DNA of 21,905 nt from an uncultured Faecalibacterium sp. (GTDB lineage Bacteria; Bacillota; Clostridia; Oscillospirales; Ruminococcaceae). The stretch lies in contig CAKSZU010000031.1 in the NCBI GenBank assembly GCA_934526125.1, positions 1 to 21,905 on the forward strand. The letters run 5' to 3'. Each line of letters begins with the position of its first letter. Within the stretch, counting starts at the first letter, position 1. The notes below the pieces were generated by a model. The model saw only the letters and a list, made by a program, of their open reading frames with translations. It did no database searches and was not told where the DNA came from. Below are positions 1 to 7,677 of this stretch, piece by piece. The translations under genes and the position numbers were made by a program.

Positions 1-332
1 TCGTCCAGCTTGTTCTGGTAGTTGTTGTTCTCGTTGGCGTTGATGGTCCACTTGACGGTGGTGCCGTCCTTCAGGGTAGTGGTGGACTTGTCGTCGGCGA
101 TGGAGGCGACTTCGGGGTAATAATCATTGAAACGGCTCTGGAACTCATCGTTCCAGCACCAGATGTTCAAGATCTTGCCCTGTGCGGCAGAAGCATCGAC
201 AGCCGCCGAGGAAGCGGGTGCGGAGGATGCGGTACTGGTGGAAGAAGAGGAGCCGCCGCAGGCGCTCAGCGCGGCAGTGATGGTGACTGCACCGGAAGCC
301 AGCAGGAAATTACGACGCGAAATCTTTCTCAT
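1..332 (-). CDS. ABC transporter sugar-binding lipoprotein, N-terminal part (runs off window)
   Basis: The frame is open from an ATG at 332 to the window edge, giving 110 residues with the C-terminus missing. The first 25 residues form a lipoprotein signal: a basic start with SRRNFLL, a hydrophobic stretch, then the lipobox LSAC. SRRNFLL also fits a twin-arginine motif. A Ser/Ala-rich linker follows, and then KILNIWCWNDEFQSRF, which is typical of the first beta strand of family 1 extracellular solute-binding proteins for sugars. A strong ribosome binding site (AAGGAGGT, 341-348) sits 8 nt upstream. It lies 84 bp downstream of the LacI gene in the same direction, so it is probably the first gene of an ABC importer whose permeases lie outside the window. 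The substrate is inferred from the neighbouring GH94 enzyme to be a beta-glucoside such as cellobiose; the fragment itself does not show this. Confidence 0.85.
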   Translation of the reverse strand, partial: MRKISRRNFLLASGAVTITAALSACGGSSSSTSTASSAPASSAAVDASAAQGKILNIWCWNDEFQSRFNDYYPEVASIADDKSTTTLKDGTTVKWTINANENNNYQNKLD

Positions 333-382
333 AATGAAAAACCTCCTTCAATGGTTTTTGTAATAAGAGTCTTTTCCTTGAA

Positions 383-403
383 AGCTCCGGTCCGCCCGGA
401 GCT
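383..403 (-). terminator. Hairpin between lacI-type gene and solute-binding protein gene
   Basis: An 8-bp perfect stem (AGCTCCGG / CCGGAGCT) with a 5-nt loop. On the minus strand only a few T residues follow it. It could be a leaky terminator or an mRNA-stabilising or processing hairpin that sets different levels of the regulator and the binding protein. No convincing separate promoter was found in the 84-bp gap. Confidence 0.4.
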
Positions 404-416
404 CATTGCAACAAAT

Positions 417-1424
417 TCAGATCTCTGCCACGGAGTCTCCTGTCAGCAGATGTCCCGTCACCGGGATCTGTTCGGCCAGTGTCACGCGGGGATGCTCGAT
501 CATCTGCACCAGCTTGTCCGCCGCCATCCGGCCCAGCATCTTTGTATTCTGCTGCCAGGTCACCAGCTGCGGGCTCATCACCCGGGAAAGGAAGATCCCG
601 TCATAGCCCATGACGGAGATATCCTGCGGGATGCGCATCCCCGCTTCCGCAATGGCCTTGTAGCCGCCCATGGCCGAGAAGTCATCGGGGAACAGGATGC
701 AGGTGGGCCGCTGCGGCAGCGCCAGCAGCGCCCGGGTCTCCTGTGCGCAGCGCTCCGGGTCGTGATACACGCCGGTGCGCACATATTCTTCCGGGATGTT
801 CAGCCCCAGCTCCTCGCAGCTCTTGTAAAAGCCCGCCAGACGGTTCTCGGTGACCGCCGTCCGCTCGCCATGGATCAGGGCGATCCGGCGGTGGCCCCGG
901 GCGTAGGCGTAGCGCACCAGCGCCGAAAGCCCGTTGACGTTATCGGAAAGGACTGCCATCCGGTTGTTGAATATGTGGTCGATGGTCACCACCGGCACAT
1001 CGCTGTTGATCAGCTCCACCACCTGGGGATCGTTGAAGTCCACGCAGGCGATCACCGCACCGTCCACCCCCCGGTAGTGGCAGTGTTCCAGATAGGTCAT
1101 AGTCCTGCCGCCGAGGTTCCGGTTGATGAAGGTGATGTCGTAGCCCAGCTTTTCCACCTGGACCTTGAAGCTGTCCAGCACCGCCGAGAAGTACTCGTGG
1201 GCCAGGCCGCTCTGCCGTTCGTCCACGAACAGGACGCCCAGGTTGTAGGTCCGGTTGGTCTTCATAGAGCGGGCCGCCATGTTGGGCACATAGCCCATCC
1301 GGCGTGCCGCCTCGCGGATACGGTCGCGGGTGGCGGCGGAGATGTCCGGCTGCCCGTTGAGCGCCTTGCTCACCGTGGCCACCGAGACGCCGCATTCCTG
1401 CGCCAGATCTTTCAGAGATGACAT
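417..1424 (-). CDS. LacI/GalR-family transcriptional regulator
   Basis: A 335-residue protein of standard LacI-family length. Residues 3-25 (LKDLAQECGVSVATVSKALN) are the helix-turn-helix, followed by the hinge helix region (GYVPNMAARSM, about 44-54). The rest is a periplasmic-binding-protein-like effector domain, with the typical segments DGAVIACVDF, GHRRIALIHG and PQDISVMGYDG. The start is supported by GGGAGGAGGG about 8 nt upstream. It reads away from the GH94 gene and lies immediately upstream of a sugar-binding lipoprotein gene. It most likely represses both transcription units and is relieved by a sugar. Two near-identical operator-like sites lie in the divergent region, one of them just downstream of its own -10 box, so autoregulation is likely. 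The effector is unknown; cellobiose or a related disaccharide is inferred from context. Confidence 0.93.
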   Translation of the reverse strand: MSSLKDLAQECGVSVATVSKALNGQPDISAATRDRIREAARRMGYVPNMAARSMKTNRTYNLGVLFVDERQSGLAHEYFSAVLDSFKVQVEKLGYDITFINRNLGGRTMTYLEHCHYRGVDGAVIACVDFNDPQVVELINSDVPVVTIDHIFNNRMAVLSDNVNGLSALVRYAYARGHRRIALIHGERTAVTENRLAGFYKSCEELGLNIPEEYVRTGVYHDPERCAQETRALLALPQRPTCILFPDDFSAMGGYKAIAEAGMRIPQDISVMGYDGIFLSRVMSPQLVTWQQNTKMLGRMAADKLVQMIEHPRVTLAEQIPVTGHLLTGDSVAEI

Positions 1425-1473
1425 TTTGCCGCCCTCCTCCCGAGGGTCTGCCCGGAAGGGTTCCGCCGCAGGC

Positions 1474-1491
1474 TCTCAATCGTTTTCGCAA
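1474..1491. promoter_or_regulatory. LacI-type operator candidate O1, at lacI promoter
   Basis: TCTCAATCGTTTTCGCAA. It matches a second site at 1781-1798 at 17 of 18 positions. Read on the minus strand (TTGCGAAAACGATT) it has the AAAACGATTT-like CG-centred core of LacI-family operators. It begins 4 nt downstream of the -10 box of the lacI promoter, covering the predicted transcription start. Confidence 0.7.
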
Positions 1492-1495
1492 TTTC

Positions 1496-1524
1496 ACTAT
1501 ATCGCACTTTACACGAAAAATCAA
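1496..1524 (-). promoter_or_regulatory. Sigma-A promoter of the lacI-type gene
   Basis: On the minus strand: -35 TTGATT (1524-1519), 17-nt spacer, -10 TATAGT (1501-1496). Operator candidate O1 follows within 4 nt. The leader to the ATG at 1424 is about 65 nt. Confidence 0.75.
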
Positions 1525-1608
1525 GCGCAAAGTAAAAAGTTTTTAGTTCAACTGAGTTTTTTCGGCAGTTTGTGTCTTTTCGAGCCGGACAGATTATGCA
1601 CTCTGTCT

Positions 1609-1652
1609 CGTTTTCGTTACATTTCGTTACCGTTCGATAAGGTTTTCGTAAC
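1609..1652. repeat. Helically phased TTTCG(T/A)AC repeats in the divergent control region
   Basis: TTTCGTTAC occurs at 1612-1620 and again at 1622-1630, exactly 10 bp apart. A variant, TTTCGTAAC, follows at 1644-1652. The first copy is embedded in CGTTTTCG (1609-1616), which is also the core of O1 and O2. The repeats may be weaker or auxiliary operator sites, or sites for a second regulator. Confidence 0.5.
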
Positions 1653-1713
1653 AGCGGCGCTTTCTTCTCCTGAACTGCACCGGGATCGTCTGTTGTATAT
1701 TTCAGGTCCCCTC

Positions 1714-1742
1714 TTGCTTTTTGCCGTAGGATAGACTATTCT
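1714..1742 (+). promoter_or_regulatory. Sigma-A promoter candidate of the GH94 phosphorylase gene
   Basis: -35 TTGCTT (1714-1719), 17-nt spacer, -10 TATTCT (1737-1742), with a predicted start near 1749. Operator candidate O2 (1781-1798) would lie about 35 bp downstream, a position suited to blocking elongation or clearance. Confidence 0.55.
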
Positions 1743-1780
1743 TAGTGTAACAACCCCCTCCTTTTGTTCGGGCCGTAAAT

Positions 1781-1798
1781 TCTAAATCGTTTTCGCAA
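1781..1798. promoter_or_regulatory. LacI-type operator candidate O2, in the GH94 leader
   Basis: TCTAAATCGTTTTCGCAA. It is identical to O1 over the 14-bp core AATCGTTTTCGCAA, in the same orientation, 307 bp away. It lies between the predicted promoter and the GH94 start codon. Confidence 0.7.
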
Positions 1799-1846
1799 AC
1801 CAATGATTTCAGCATTTCCGGTTTTCCATAAAGGAGGAACAAGGCT

Positions 1847-4282
1847 ATGAGATTCGGACATTTTGATGATGCGCGCCGGGAATATGTGATCGACACGCCC
1901 CGCACCCCGCTGCCGTGGATCAACTACCTCGGCAGTGAGGATTTCTTCAGTCTGGTGTCCAACACCGGCGGCGGATACAGCTTTTACCGGGACGCCCGGC
2001 TGCGCCGGATCACCCGCTACCGCTACAACAATTCGCCCCTGGACATGGACGGCCACCGCATCTACATCAACGACGGCGGGGTCATCTGGAACCCGGGCTG
2101 GCAGCCCACCAAAACCGAGCTGGACGCCTACACCTGCCGCCACGGTCTGGGCTATACCCTGCTGGAGGGCGAGAAGAACGGCATCGCCGCCCGGCAGGAG
2201 CTTTTCGTGCCCCGGGGCGACGCCTGCGAGATCGACCGTCTGACCCTGACCAACCGGACCGACGCCCCCCGCACCCTGGATGTATTCAGCTATGTGGAGT
2301 TCTGCCTCTGGGACGCCATGGACGACAGCTCCAATTTCCAGCGCAACTTTTCCACCGGTGAAGTAGAAGTGGTGGAAAACGCCATCTATCACAAGACCGA
2401 ATACCGGGAGCGCCGGGACCACTACGCCGTGTTCTGGTCCAATACCCCCGTCACCAGCTTCGACACCAGCCGGGATGCTTTCTGCGGCGTCTACGGCGGC
2501 CCGGCCGCCCCGGAGGCCGTCCTTGCCGGGCACTGCTCCGACAGCATTGCCCACGGCTGGGCCCCGGTGGGTGCCCACCATTTCCACATCACCCTGGCCC
2601 CCGGCGAGAAGAAGAGCATCATCTTCGGGCTGGGCTACATCGAGAACCCGCAGGAGGAAAAGTTCACCGCCCCCGGCGTCATCAACAAGGCCCGGGCCGA
2701 GGCCATGATGGCCCGCTATGCCACCGACGAACAGGTGGATGCCGCCCGCCAGGCGCTGGCCGATTACTGGCAGGATCTGCTCTCCGGCTGGCAGCTCCGC
2801 TCCGGGGAGGAGAAGCTGGACCAGATGGTCAGTCTGTGGAACCAGTACCAGTGCATGGTCACCTTCAATATGAGCCGTTCGGCCAGCTACTACGAAAGCG
2901 GCATCGGCCGCGGCATGGGCTTCCGGGACAGCTGTCAGGATCTGCTGGGCTTCGTCCACATGATCCCCTCCCGGGCACGCCAGCGCATTCTGGACATCGC
3001 CGCCACCCAGTTCGAGGACGGCAGCGCCTACCACCAGTACCAGCCCCTGACCAAGAAGGGCAATCGGGACGTGGGCAGCGGCTTCAACGATGACCCGCTG
3101 TGGCTCATCGCCGGTACCGCCGCCTACCTGCGGGAGACCGGCGACTGGGATATCCTGAACGAGCCGGTGGCCTTCGACAACGACGAGAGCAAGGCGCAGC
3201 CCCTGATGGAGCATCTGCGCCGGAGCTTCAACTACACCCGCACCCATCTGGGCCCCCACGGCCTGCCCCTGATCGGCCGGGCCGACTGGAACGACTGCCT
3301 GAACCTGAACTGCTTCTCGGAGCATCCGGGCGAGAGCTTCCAGATCACCGGCCCCAGCGAAGGCCCCGTGGCCGAGAGCGTGTTCATCGCCGGAATGTAC
3401 GTCAAATACGGCCATGAATACGCCCAGCTCTGCGACCACCTCGGCCTGACGGAAGAGGCTGCCGCCGCCCGCAGCAGCATCGACGCCGTGGAGCAGGCCG
3501 CCCTGACCGCCGGGTGGGACGGTGCATGGTTCCGCCGGGCCTACGATGCCTTCGGTGCCCCCGTGGGCAGCAAAGAATGCGAGGAGGGCCAGATCTTCAT
3601 CGAGCCCCAGGGCATGTGCGTCATGGCCGGGATCGGCAAGGAGACCGGACAGGCCGAAGCGGCCCTGAAGAGCGTGGAGGAGCGGCTGGATACGAAGTAC
3701 GGCGTTGTCCTGCTCCAGCCCGCCTATACCAAATATCAGCTCAACCTGGGCGAGATCTCCAGCTATCCCCCGGGATACAAGGAGAACGCCGGCATCTTCT
3801 GCCACAACAACCCCTGGATCAGCTGCGCCGAGACCGTGCTTGGCCACGGCGACCGGGCCTTTGCAGTCTACAAAAAGACCTGCCCCGCCTACATTGAGGA
3901 CATCTCGGAGATCCACCGCACCGAGCCCTACGTTTACAGCCAGATGGTGGCCGGGCGCGATGCCCCCACCTTCGGCGAAGCCAAGAACAGCTGGCTCACC
4001 GGCACGGCCGCCTGGACCTTCGTCAATGTGAGCCAGTACATCCTGGGCATCCAGCCCACCCTCGACGGCCTGCGCGTGGACCCCTGCATCCCCCACACCC
4101 TGACCGGCTACACCGTCACCCGCCGCTACCGCGGGGCCGTGTACCAGATCCGGGTCGAGAACCCCGACGCCGTCCAGAAGGGCGTTGCCTCTGTCACCGT
4201 CAACGGGACCCCCATTGCAGGCAACCTGCTGCCCCTCGCCGCCCCCGGTGAAACGGTAGACGTCCTGGTGCGGATGGGATGA
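1847..4282 (+). CDS. GH94 phosphorylase, probably cellobiose phosphorylase
   Basis: An 811-residue cytoplasmic enzyme with no signal peptide, matching the usual cellobiose phosphorylase length. GH94 enzymes use phosphate to cleave a beta-linked disaccharide to alpha-glucose-1-phosphate plus a free sugar, saving one ATP. The N-terminal beta-sandwich covers about residues 1-290, then a helical linker, then an (alpha/alpha)6 barrel. Family signatures seen are [11 protein letters not shown] (358-368), RADWNDCL with the likely general acid Asp480, and the FCHNNPW segment (651-657) near the phosphate site. A ribosome binding site (AAGGAGG, 1831-1837) sets the start. The DWNDCL form and length favour cellobiose phosphorylase over chitobiose or cyclic-glucan members. 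The divergent LacI and ABC binding-protein genes support uptake and phosphorolysis of an imported disaccharide. Cellodextrin or laminaribiose specificity is not excluded. Confidence 0.88.
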   Translation: MRFGHFDDARREYVIDTPRTPLPWINYLGSEDFFSLVSNTGGGYSFYRDARLRRITRYRYNNSPLDMDGHRIYINDGGVIWNPGWQPTKTELDAYTCRHGLGYTLLEGEKNGIAARQELFVPRGDACEIDRLTLTNRTDAPRTLDVFSYVEFCLWDAMDDSSNFQRNFSTGEVEVVENAIYHKTEYRERRDHYAVFWSNTPVTSFDTSRDAFCGVYGGPAAPEAVLAGHCSDSIAHGWAPVGAHHFHITLAPGEKKSIIFGLGYIENPQEEKFTAPGVINKARAEAMMARYATDEQVDAARQALADYWQDLLSGWQLRSGEEKLDQMVSLWNQYQCMVTFNMSRSASYYESGIGRGMGFRDSCQDLLGFVHMIPSRARQRILDIAATQFEDGSAYHQYQPLTKKGNRDVGSGFNDDPLWLIAGTAAYLRETGDWDILNEPVAFDNDESKAQPLMEHLRRSFNYTRTHLGPHGLPLIGRADWNDCLNLNCFSEHPGESFQITGPSEGPVAESVFIAGMYVKYGHEYAQLCDHLGLTEEAAAARSSIDAVEQAALTAGWDGAWFRRAYDAFGAPVGSKECEEGQIFIEPQGMCVMAGIGKETGQAEAALKSVEERLDTKYGVVLLQPAYTKYQLNLGEISSYPPGYKENAGIFCHNNPWISCAETVLGHGDRAFAVYKKTCPAYIEDISEIHRTEPYVYSQMVAGRDAPTFGEAKNSWLTGTAAWTFVNVSQYILGIQPTLDGLRVDPCIPHTLTGYTVTRRYRGAVYQIRVENPDAVQKGVASVTVNGTPIAGNLLPLAAPGETVDVLVRMG

Positions 4283-4320
4283 ATCCGCCCCGGAACATGA
4301 TTTTCTGACCTTTATACGCA

Positions 4321-4366
4321 AACAGGCCCCGCTGCCGGTCAGAAGGCAGCGGGGCCTGTTCTGTTT
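4321..4366 (+). terminator. Strong intrinsic terminator after the GH94 gene
   Basis: A 16-bp perfect stem (4321-4336 with 4345-4360, GC-rich centre) with an 8-nt loop, followed by TTCTGTTTT. It lies between two convergent genes and probably also stops leftward transcription from the symporter gene. Confidence 0.9.
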
Positions 4367-4398
4367 TGATGCATTCACGGAATCGTGCGGAAAGCGGG

Positions 4399-5754
4399 TC
4401 AGCGGTTATAGACCTCTTCGTTCAGCAGGCCCTCGCTCTTGGCGACGCAGATGCTGGCGACGGCGTCGCCCACCACGTTCAGGGAGGTGACCAGCATCTC
4501 GATGGGGCGGTTGATGGCGAGGATCAGGGAGTAGGCCAGCAAGGCACCGTCATTGACGAAGCCCACGCCGGACAGGATGGTGAAGAGGATGACGGCACCG
4601 GCACCGGGGGCGGCGGGGGTGCCCACGGACGCCAGCAGAGCCAGCAGGGCGACCACCACCAGCTGACCGGGGGTGACGTTGTAACCGGCGCAGCCTGCGA
4701 TAAAGACGGTGGCGATGACCTGCATGATGGCGGTGCCGTCCATGTTGATGGTCATGCCCAGCGGCAGGACGAAGGAGGCGATGCTCTCATCCACGCCGAA
4801 CTCTTCCTCGTTGACCTTGATGTTCAGGGGCAGGGTGGCGGCGCTGGAGGAGGTGGAGAAACCAAAGACGGCCACATTGGCGATCTTCTTGATGAAGGTG
4901 ATGGGGTTCAGCTTTGCGCCCAGTGCGATGACCAGCGGGTATGCCACCACCAGAAACACCACCAGCAGCACCACGGTGACCACCACATAGACCAGTGCGG
5001 GCTTGAGGTAGTCGATGCCGTAGATGGCAAAGGTGCGGGTCAGCAGCACAAAGACGGCGAAGGGGGCGAAATTGGTGACGATGAAGTTCAGGAACACGAC
5101 CACCACGTCATTGACCTCGCCCAGCAGGCGGCGCAGGGTGGAGGTGCGGCTCTCGCCCAGGACGTTCATGCTCAGGCCGGTGGCCACAGCCAGAAAGACC
5201 GACGACAGGACCGCACCGTTGCTGCCGAAGGCAGTGATGATGTTGGAGGGGATGATGTTCAGCACCACGTTCAGGGGGTTGGAGCCGGTGGAGCCGGAAG
5301 CCTCGGCCAGGCCCTCGATGTGGGCGTTGAACAGGCCCATGGAGAAGGTCACATAGCCCACCGTGCTGGCCAGCAGCAGGGCCAGGAAGGAACACAGCAG
5401 GAACCAGAACAGCGTCTTGGCCGAGATGCGGCCCATGGTGCGGGTGTCGGCGATGCTGCCGATGGCCAGGGCGATGGAGGTGAACACCATGGGGATGATG
5501 ACCAGCTGCAGCGCCTTGATGAAGAGCTGTCCGATGATGTAGAAGATACCGAAGGTGCTCTCGGCACCCTCTGCGGTGATGTCCTGGAACAGCAGGTTGT
5601 TGATGGCGGTCCAGGTCTCGGCGTGGCCGCCTGCGTTCAGATGCTCGCGCAGGAGCATGAAGGCCAGACCGGCTGCCAGACCGCAGACCAGCGAAATTGC
5701 CATCCGTTTGGCAAGGGAGATTTCAGACTTCTTTTTGGTTTCCTTTGTTTCCAT
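4399..5754 (-). CDS. Dicarboxylate/amino acid:cation symporter (DAACS, glutamate-transporter fold)
   Basis: An inner-membrane secondary transporter of 451 residues from the preferred ATG at 5754. That start has AGGAAAGG just upstream, which overlaps the 5-codon-longer GTG alternative at 5769. Family landmarks, in order: the serine-rich hairpin HP1 (FSTSSSAATLPL, about 299-310), the TM7 motif NMDGT (337-341) that binds sodium, the HP2 tip (SVGTPAAPGAGA, about 376-387) and TM8 NVVGD (426-430). The transport cycle uses the sodium or proton gradient. The arginine that binds the side-chain carboxylate of aspartate (GltPh Arg397) aligns with Val422, and GltPh Asp394 aligns with Glu419. The substrate may therefore be a neutral amino acid or cystine rather than glutamate. 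It has its own promoter and is a monocistronic unit ending at the shared terminator. Confidence 0.9.
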   Translation of the reverse strand: METKETKKKSEISLAKRMAISLVCGLAAGLAFMLLREHLNAGGHAETWTAINNLLFQDITAEGAESTFGIFYIIGQLFIKALQLVIIPMVFTSIALAIGSIADTRTMGRISAKTLFWFLLCSFLALLLASTVGYVTFSMGLFNAHIEGLAEASGSTGSNPLNVVLNIIPSNIITAFGSNGAVLSSVFLAVATGLSMNVLGESRTSTLRRLLGEVNDVVVVFLNFIVTNFAPFAVFVLLTRTFAIYGIDYLKPALVYVVVTVVLLVVFLVVAYPLVIALGAKLNPITFIKKIANVAVFGFSTSSSAATLPLNIKVNEEEFGVDESIASFVLPLGMTINMDGTAIMQVIATVFIAGCAGYNVTPGQLVVVALLALLASVGTPAAPGAGAVILFTILSGVGFVNDGALLAYSLILAINRPIEMLVTSLNVVGDAVASICVAKSEGLLNEEVYNR

Positions 5755-5758
5755 AATA

Positions 5759-5766
5759 CCTTTCCT
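5759..5766 (-). promoter_or_regulatory. Ribosome binding site deciding the symporter start
   Basis: AGGAAAGG on the minus strand lies inside the first codons of the longer GTG-initiated frame (5769), so that start would lack a ribosome binding site. The ATG at 5754 is favoured. Confidence 0.7.
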
Positions 5767-5798
5767 CACAGTACCGGGTGAATGTTCACACTTTGTCT

Positions 5799-5827
5799 AT
5801 GTTAGCACAGCCGGACTTTCCGCACAA
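5799..5827 (-). promoter_or_regulatory. Sigma-A promoter of the symporter gene
   Basis: On the minus strand: -35 TTGTGC (5827-5822), 17-nt spacer, -10 TAACAT (5804-5799). Confidence 0.6.
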
Positions 5828-5902
5828 GGGCCGGAGCGGGAAAATCCTCTATTTTTTGAGATAAGTATGACTTTTTCGATCTTCTGTCCGGCGCAGGGCC
5901 GC

Positions 5903-5938
5903 AAAAAAGCACCCGGAAGCGGGAGCGCTTCCGGGTGC
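5903..5938 (-). terminator. Intrinsic terminator of the EIIA gene
   Basis: A 12-bp stem (GCACCCGGAAGC paired with GCTTCCGGGTGC; 5909-5920 with 5927-5938) and a 6-nt loop, followed on the minus strand by six T residues (5908-5903). Confidence 0.9.
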
Positions 5939-5947
5939 CGGGAACAG

Positions 5948-6463
5948 TTATGCCTTGAATCGGAGCATCGGGGTGCCTGCGGGAACATCGCCGCTGGCGG
6001 CCACCGTCATCTCCGGCAGGTCGTCGCCGTTGGTCACGATGATGGCCGTGGCGGTGGGGTGGTTGGCGGCACGGATGGCGGCCAGGTCCACCTTCAGCAG
6101 CGGGGTGCCGGCCTTGACCTTGGCCCCCTCCTTGGTCAGGGACTCGAAGCCCTTGCCCTTCATCTCCACGGTATCCATGCCCACATGGATCAGCAGCTCG
6201 ATGCCGTCATCGCTCATCATACCGACAGCGTGCAGGCTTTCGGGCACCTGGGTCACGGTGCCGTCAAAGGGAGCATACACGGTATCGCCGGTAGGCTCGA
6301 TGCCGCAGCCGGGGCCGAGAATGGCCGATGCAAAGGTCTCGTCCGGCAGCTGGTCCAGCGGGATCACCTTGCCGTCAATGGGGGACATCACCGTCATCTT
6401 CTCGCCGGAAAATTTGGTCTGGGCAGCAGCCTTGCCGCCAAACAGCTTGTCAAAAAAGCCCAT
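5948..6463 (-). CDS. crr: Stand-alone PTS glucose-type EIIA protein
   Basis: A cytoplasmic phosphocarrier of 171 residues, the usual size for EIIA(Glc). It would take phosphate from HPr onto a histidine and pass it to an EIIB domain. It has the glucose-family fold signatures: SPIDGKVIPLDQL near the N-terminus, DTVYAPFDGTV, the accessory His78 (LHAVG), and the active-site His93 in LIHVGMDTV. The ribosome binding site GGAAGGAAGG precedes the ATG. No EIIB or EIIC gene is adjacent, and it has its own promoter and terminator. It probably serves EIIBC proteins encoded elsewhere and may act as a metabolic signal. A regulatory role as in enteric bacteria is not established for clostridia. Confidence 0.92.
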   Translation of the reverse strand: MGFFDKLFGGKAAAQTKFSGEKMTVMSPIDGKVIPLDQLPDETFASAILGPGCGIEPTGDTVYAPFDGTVTQVPESLHAVGMMSDDGIELLIHVGMDTVEMKGKGFESLTKEGAKVKAGTPLLKVDLAAIRAANHPTATAIIVTNGDDLPEMTVAASGDVPAGTPMLRFKA

Positions 6464-6516
6464 AGTTCATTACCTTCCTTCCACGCTGCAAAAAATGCGC
6501 GTTCCTTATCCAGTTT

Positions 6517-6545
6517 AAGATAGCATACCCCGCCCGAAATTGCAA
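6517..6545 (-). promoter_or_regulatory. Sigma-A promoter of the EIIA gene
   Basis: On the minus strand: -35 TTGCAA (6545-6540), 17-nt spacer, -10 TATCTT (6522-6517). It gives a leader of about 45 nt. Confidence 0.65.
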
Positions 6546-6590
6546 TCCGCATCCTGCACAAAGAGCCGCGCCGATGTTCGTCAGTCTGCC

Positions 6591-7613
6591 TTACATCAGC
6601 TCCAGCAGCGCGTTGACCTCTTCCATCCGGGTGGCCCAGCTGGTGGCGATGCGGACCACGGTGTGGGTGTCGTCGTACTTTTCCCAGAAGCCGAACTTTG
6701 CCTTGCCTTCCAGCGCGGCCAGCTGCTCGTTGGACAGGACGATGAACACCTGATTGGTGGGGGAATCCATGAAGAACTGGTAGCCCTTTTCCGCCAGGCC
6801 CTTCTTCAGGACGGCGGCGGTCTCAATGGCATTTTTGCTGATGGTCCGGTACAGGTCATCGGTGAACAGCACATCGAACTGGATGCCCAGCAGGCGGCCC
6901 TTGGCCAGCAGGGCACCCTGCTGTTTGACCATGGTCATAAAGTGGGCCGGTGCGCCGTGGGGGAACACCACGGCCTCGCCGCACAGCGCGCCCACCTTGG
7001 TGCCGCCGATGTAGAACACGTCCGTCAGCTTTGCGATATCCTCCAGCGTCACGTCCGTGCCCTCGGCCATCAGGCCGTAGCCCAGCCGGGCACCGTCCAT
7101 GAACAGGGGCATGTGGTACTTGTGGCAGACGGCGGACAGCGCTTCCAGCTCGGCCTTGGTATACAGGGTGCCGTACTCCGACGGGTGGGAGATGTACACC
7201 ATGCCGGGGAACACCAAATGATCCATGTTGCCGTCGGCATAGAAGGTGCTGCACCAGTCCTCCACCGTCCCGGCCGCCAGCTTGCCGTTGGTGTGGGGCA
7301 GGCCGATGACCTTGTGGCCGGTGAACTCAATGGCCCCGGCCTCATGGGCCGCCACATGGCCGGTGGAAGCGGCCAGAACGCCCTCCCAGCGGCGGAGCAT
7401 GGAGCCGATGACGATGGCGTTGCTCTGGGTGCCGCCGGAGATGAACCAGACGTCCGCCTCCGGGCAGCCGCAGGCCGCGCGGATCTTCTCCCGGGCGCTG
7501 GCGCAGTAGGGGTCCGTCCCGTAGCCGGACACTTTTTCAAAATTGGTCTCCACCAGTTTCTGCAGGATGGCCGGATGGGCACCCTCGCAGTAGTCGTTTT
7601 CAAAATACAGCAT
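6591..7613 (-). CDS. ltaE: Low-specificity L-threonine aldolase
   Basis: A cytoplasmic PLP enzyme of 340 residues, aminotransferase fold type I, in the beta-eliminating lyase family. It would cleave L-threonine or L-allo-threonine to glycine and acetaldehyde. Seen in the protein: a cofactor-binding segment SGGTQSN (59-65), STGHVAAHEAGAIEFTGHK (83-101), the Asp173 region MDGARLGYGL that contacts the PLP pyridine, and the Schiff-base lysine K206 in YIGGTKVGA. The start is supported by GAGCGAGGGAAG about 5 nt upstream. It has a near-consensus promoter in the short gap after the LRR gene and is followed by the separately promoted EIIA gene. No terminator was recognised between them, so some read-through is possible. 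L versus D stereospecificity cannot be read from the sequence. Confidence 0.9.
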   Translation of the reverse strand: MLYFENDYCEGAHPAILQKLVETNFEKVSGYGTDPYCASAREKIRAACGCPEADVWFISGGTQSNAIVIGSMLRRWEGVLAASTGHVAAHEAGAIEFTGHKVIGLPHTNGKLAAGTVEDWCSTFYADGNMDHLVFPGMVYISHPSEYGTLYTKAELEALSAVCHKYHMPLFMDGARLGYGLMAEGTDVTLEDIAKLTDVFYIGGTKVGALCGEAVVFPHGAPAHFMTMVKQQGALLAKGRLLGIQFDVLFTDDLYRTISKNAIETAAVLKKGLAEKGYQFFMDSPTNQVFIVLSNEQLAALEGKAKFGFWEKYDDTHTVVRIATSWATRMEEVNALLELM

Positions 7614-7648
7614 CGTTCTTCCCTCGCTCTTTTTTAAGGTTCTTCTAT

Positions 7649-7677
7649 ATTATCCGTCTTTTGCGCGGGGTTGTCAA
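7649..7677 (-). promoter_or_regulatory. ltaE: Near-consensus promoter of the threonine aldolase gene
   Basis: On the minus strand: -35 TTGACA (7677-7672), 17-nt spacer, -10 GATAAT (7654-7649). The -35 box overlaps the stop codon of the upstream LRR gene (TGA, 7676-7674). Confidence 0.8.

Noticed and set aside
1742..4378. Very long open frame on the minus strand opposite the GH94 gene
   Set aside because: It is a shadow of a GC-rich gene. The product is low-complexity Gly/Ala/Val/His without a recognisable domain, and the plus-strand product is a clear enzyme.
5755..5769. GTG start at 5769 for the symporter
   Set aside because: Its first codons overlap the only good ribosome binding site, which is placed for the ATG at 5754.
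4366..5781. Plus-strand open frame opposite the symporter gene (Gln/His/Gly/Asp-rich product)
   Set aside because: The composition is that of an antisense reading of a membrane-protein gene; there is no supported start site or domain.
6546..6590. Terminator after the threonine aldolase gene
   Set aside because: No stable stem followed by a T-run could be found between its stop codon and the EIIA promoter.
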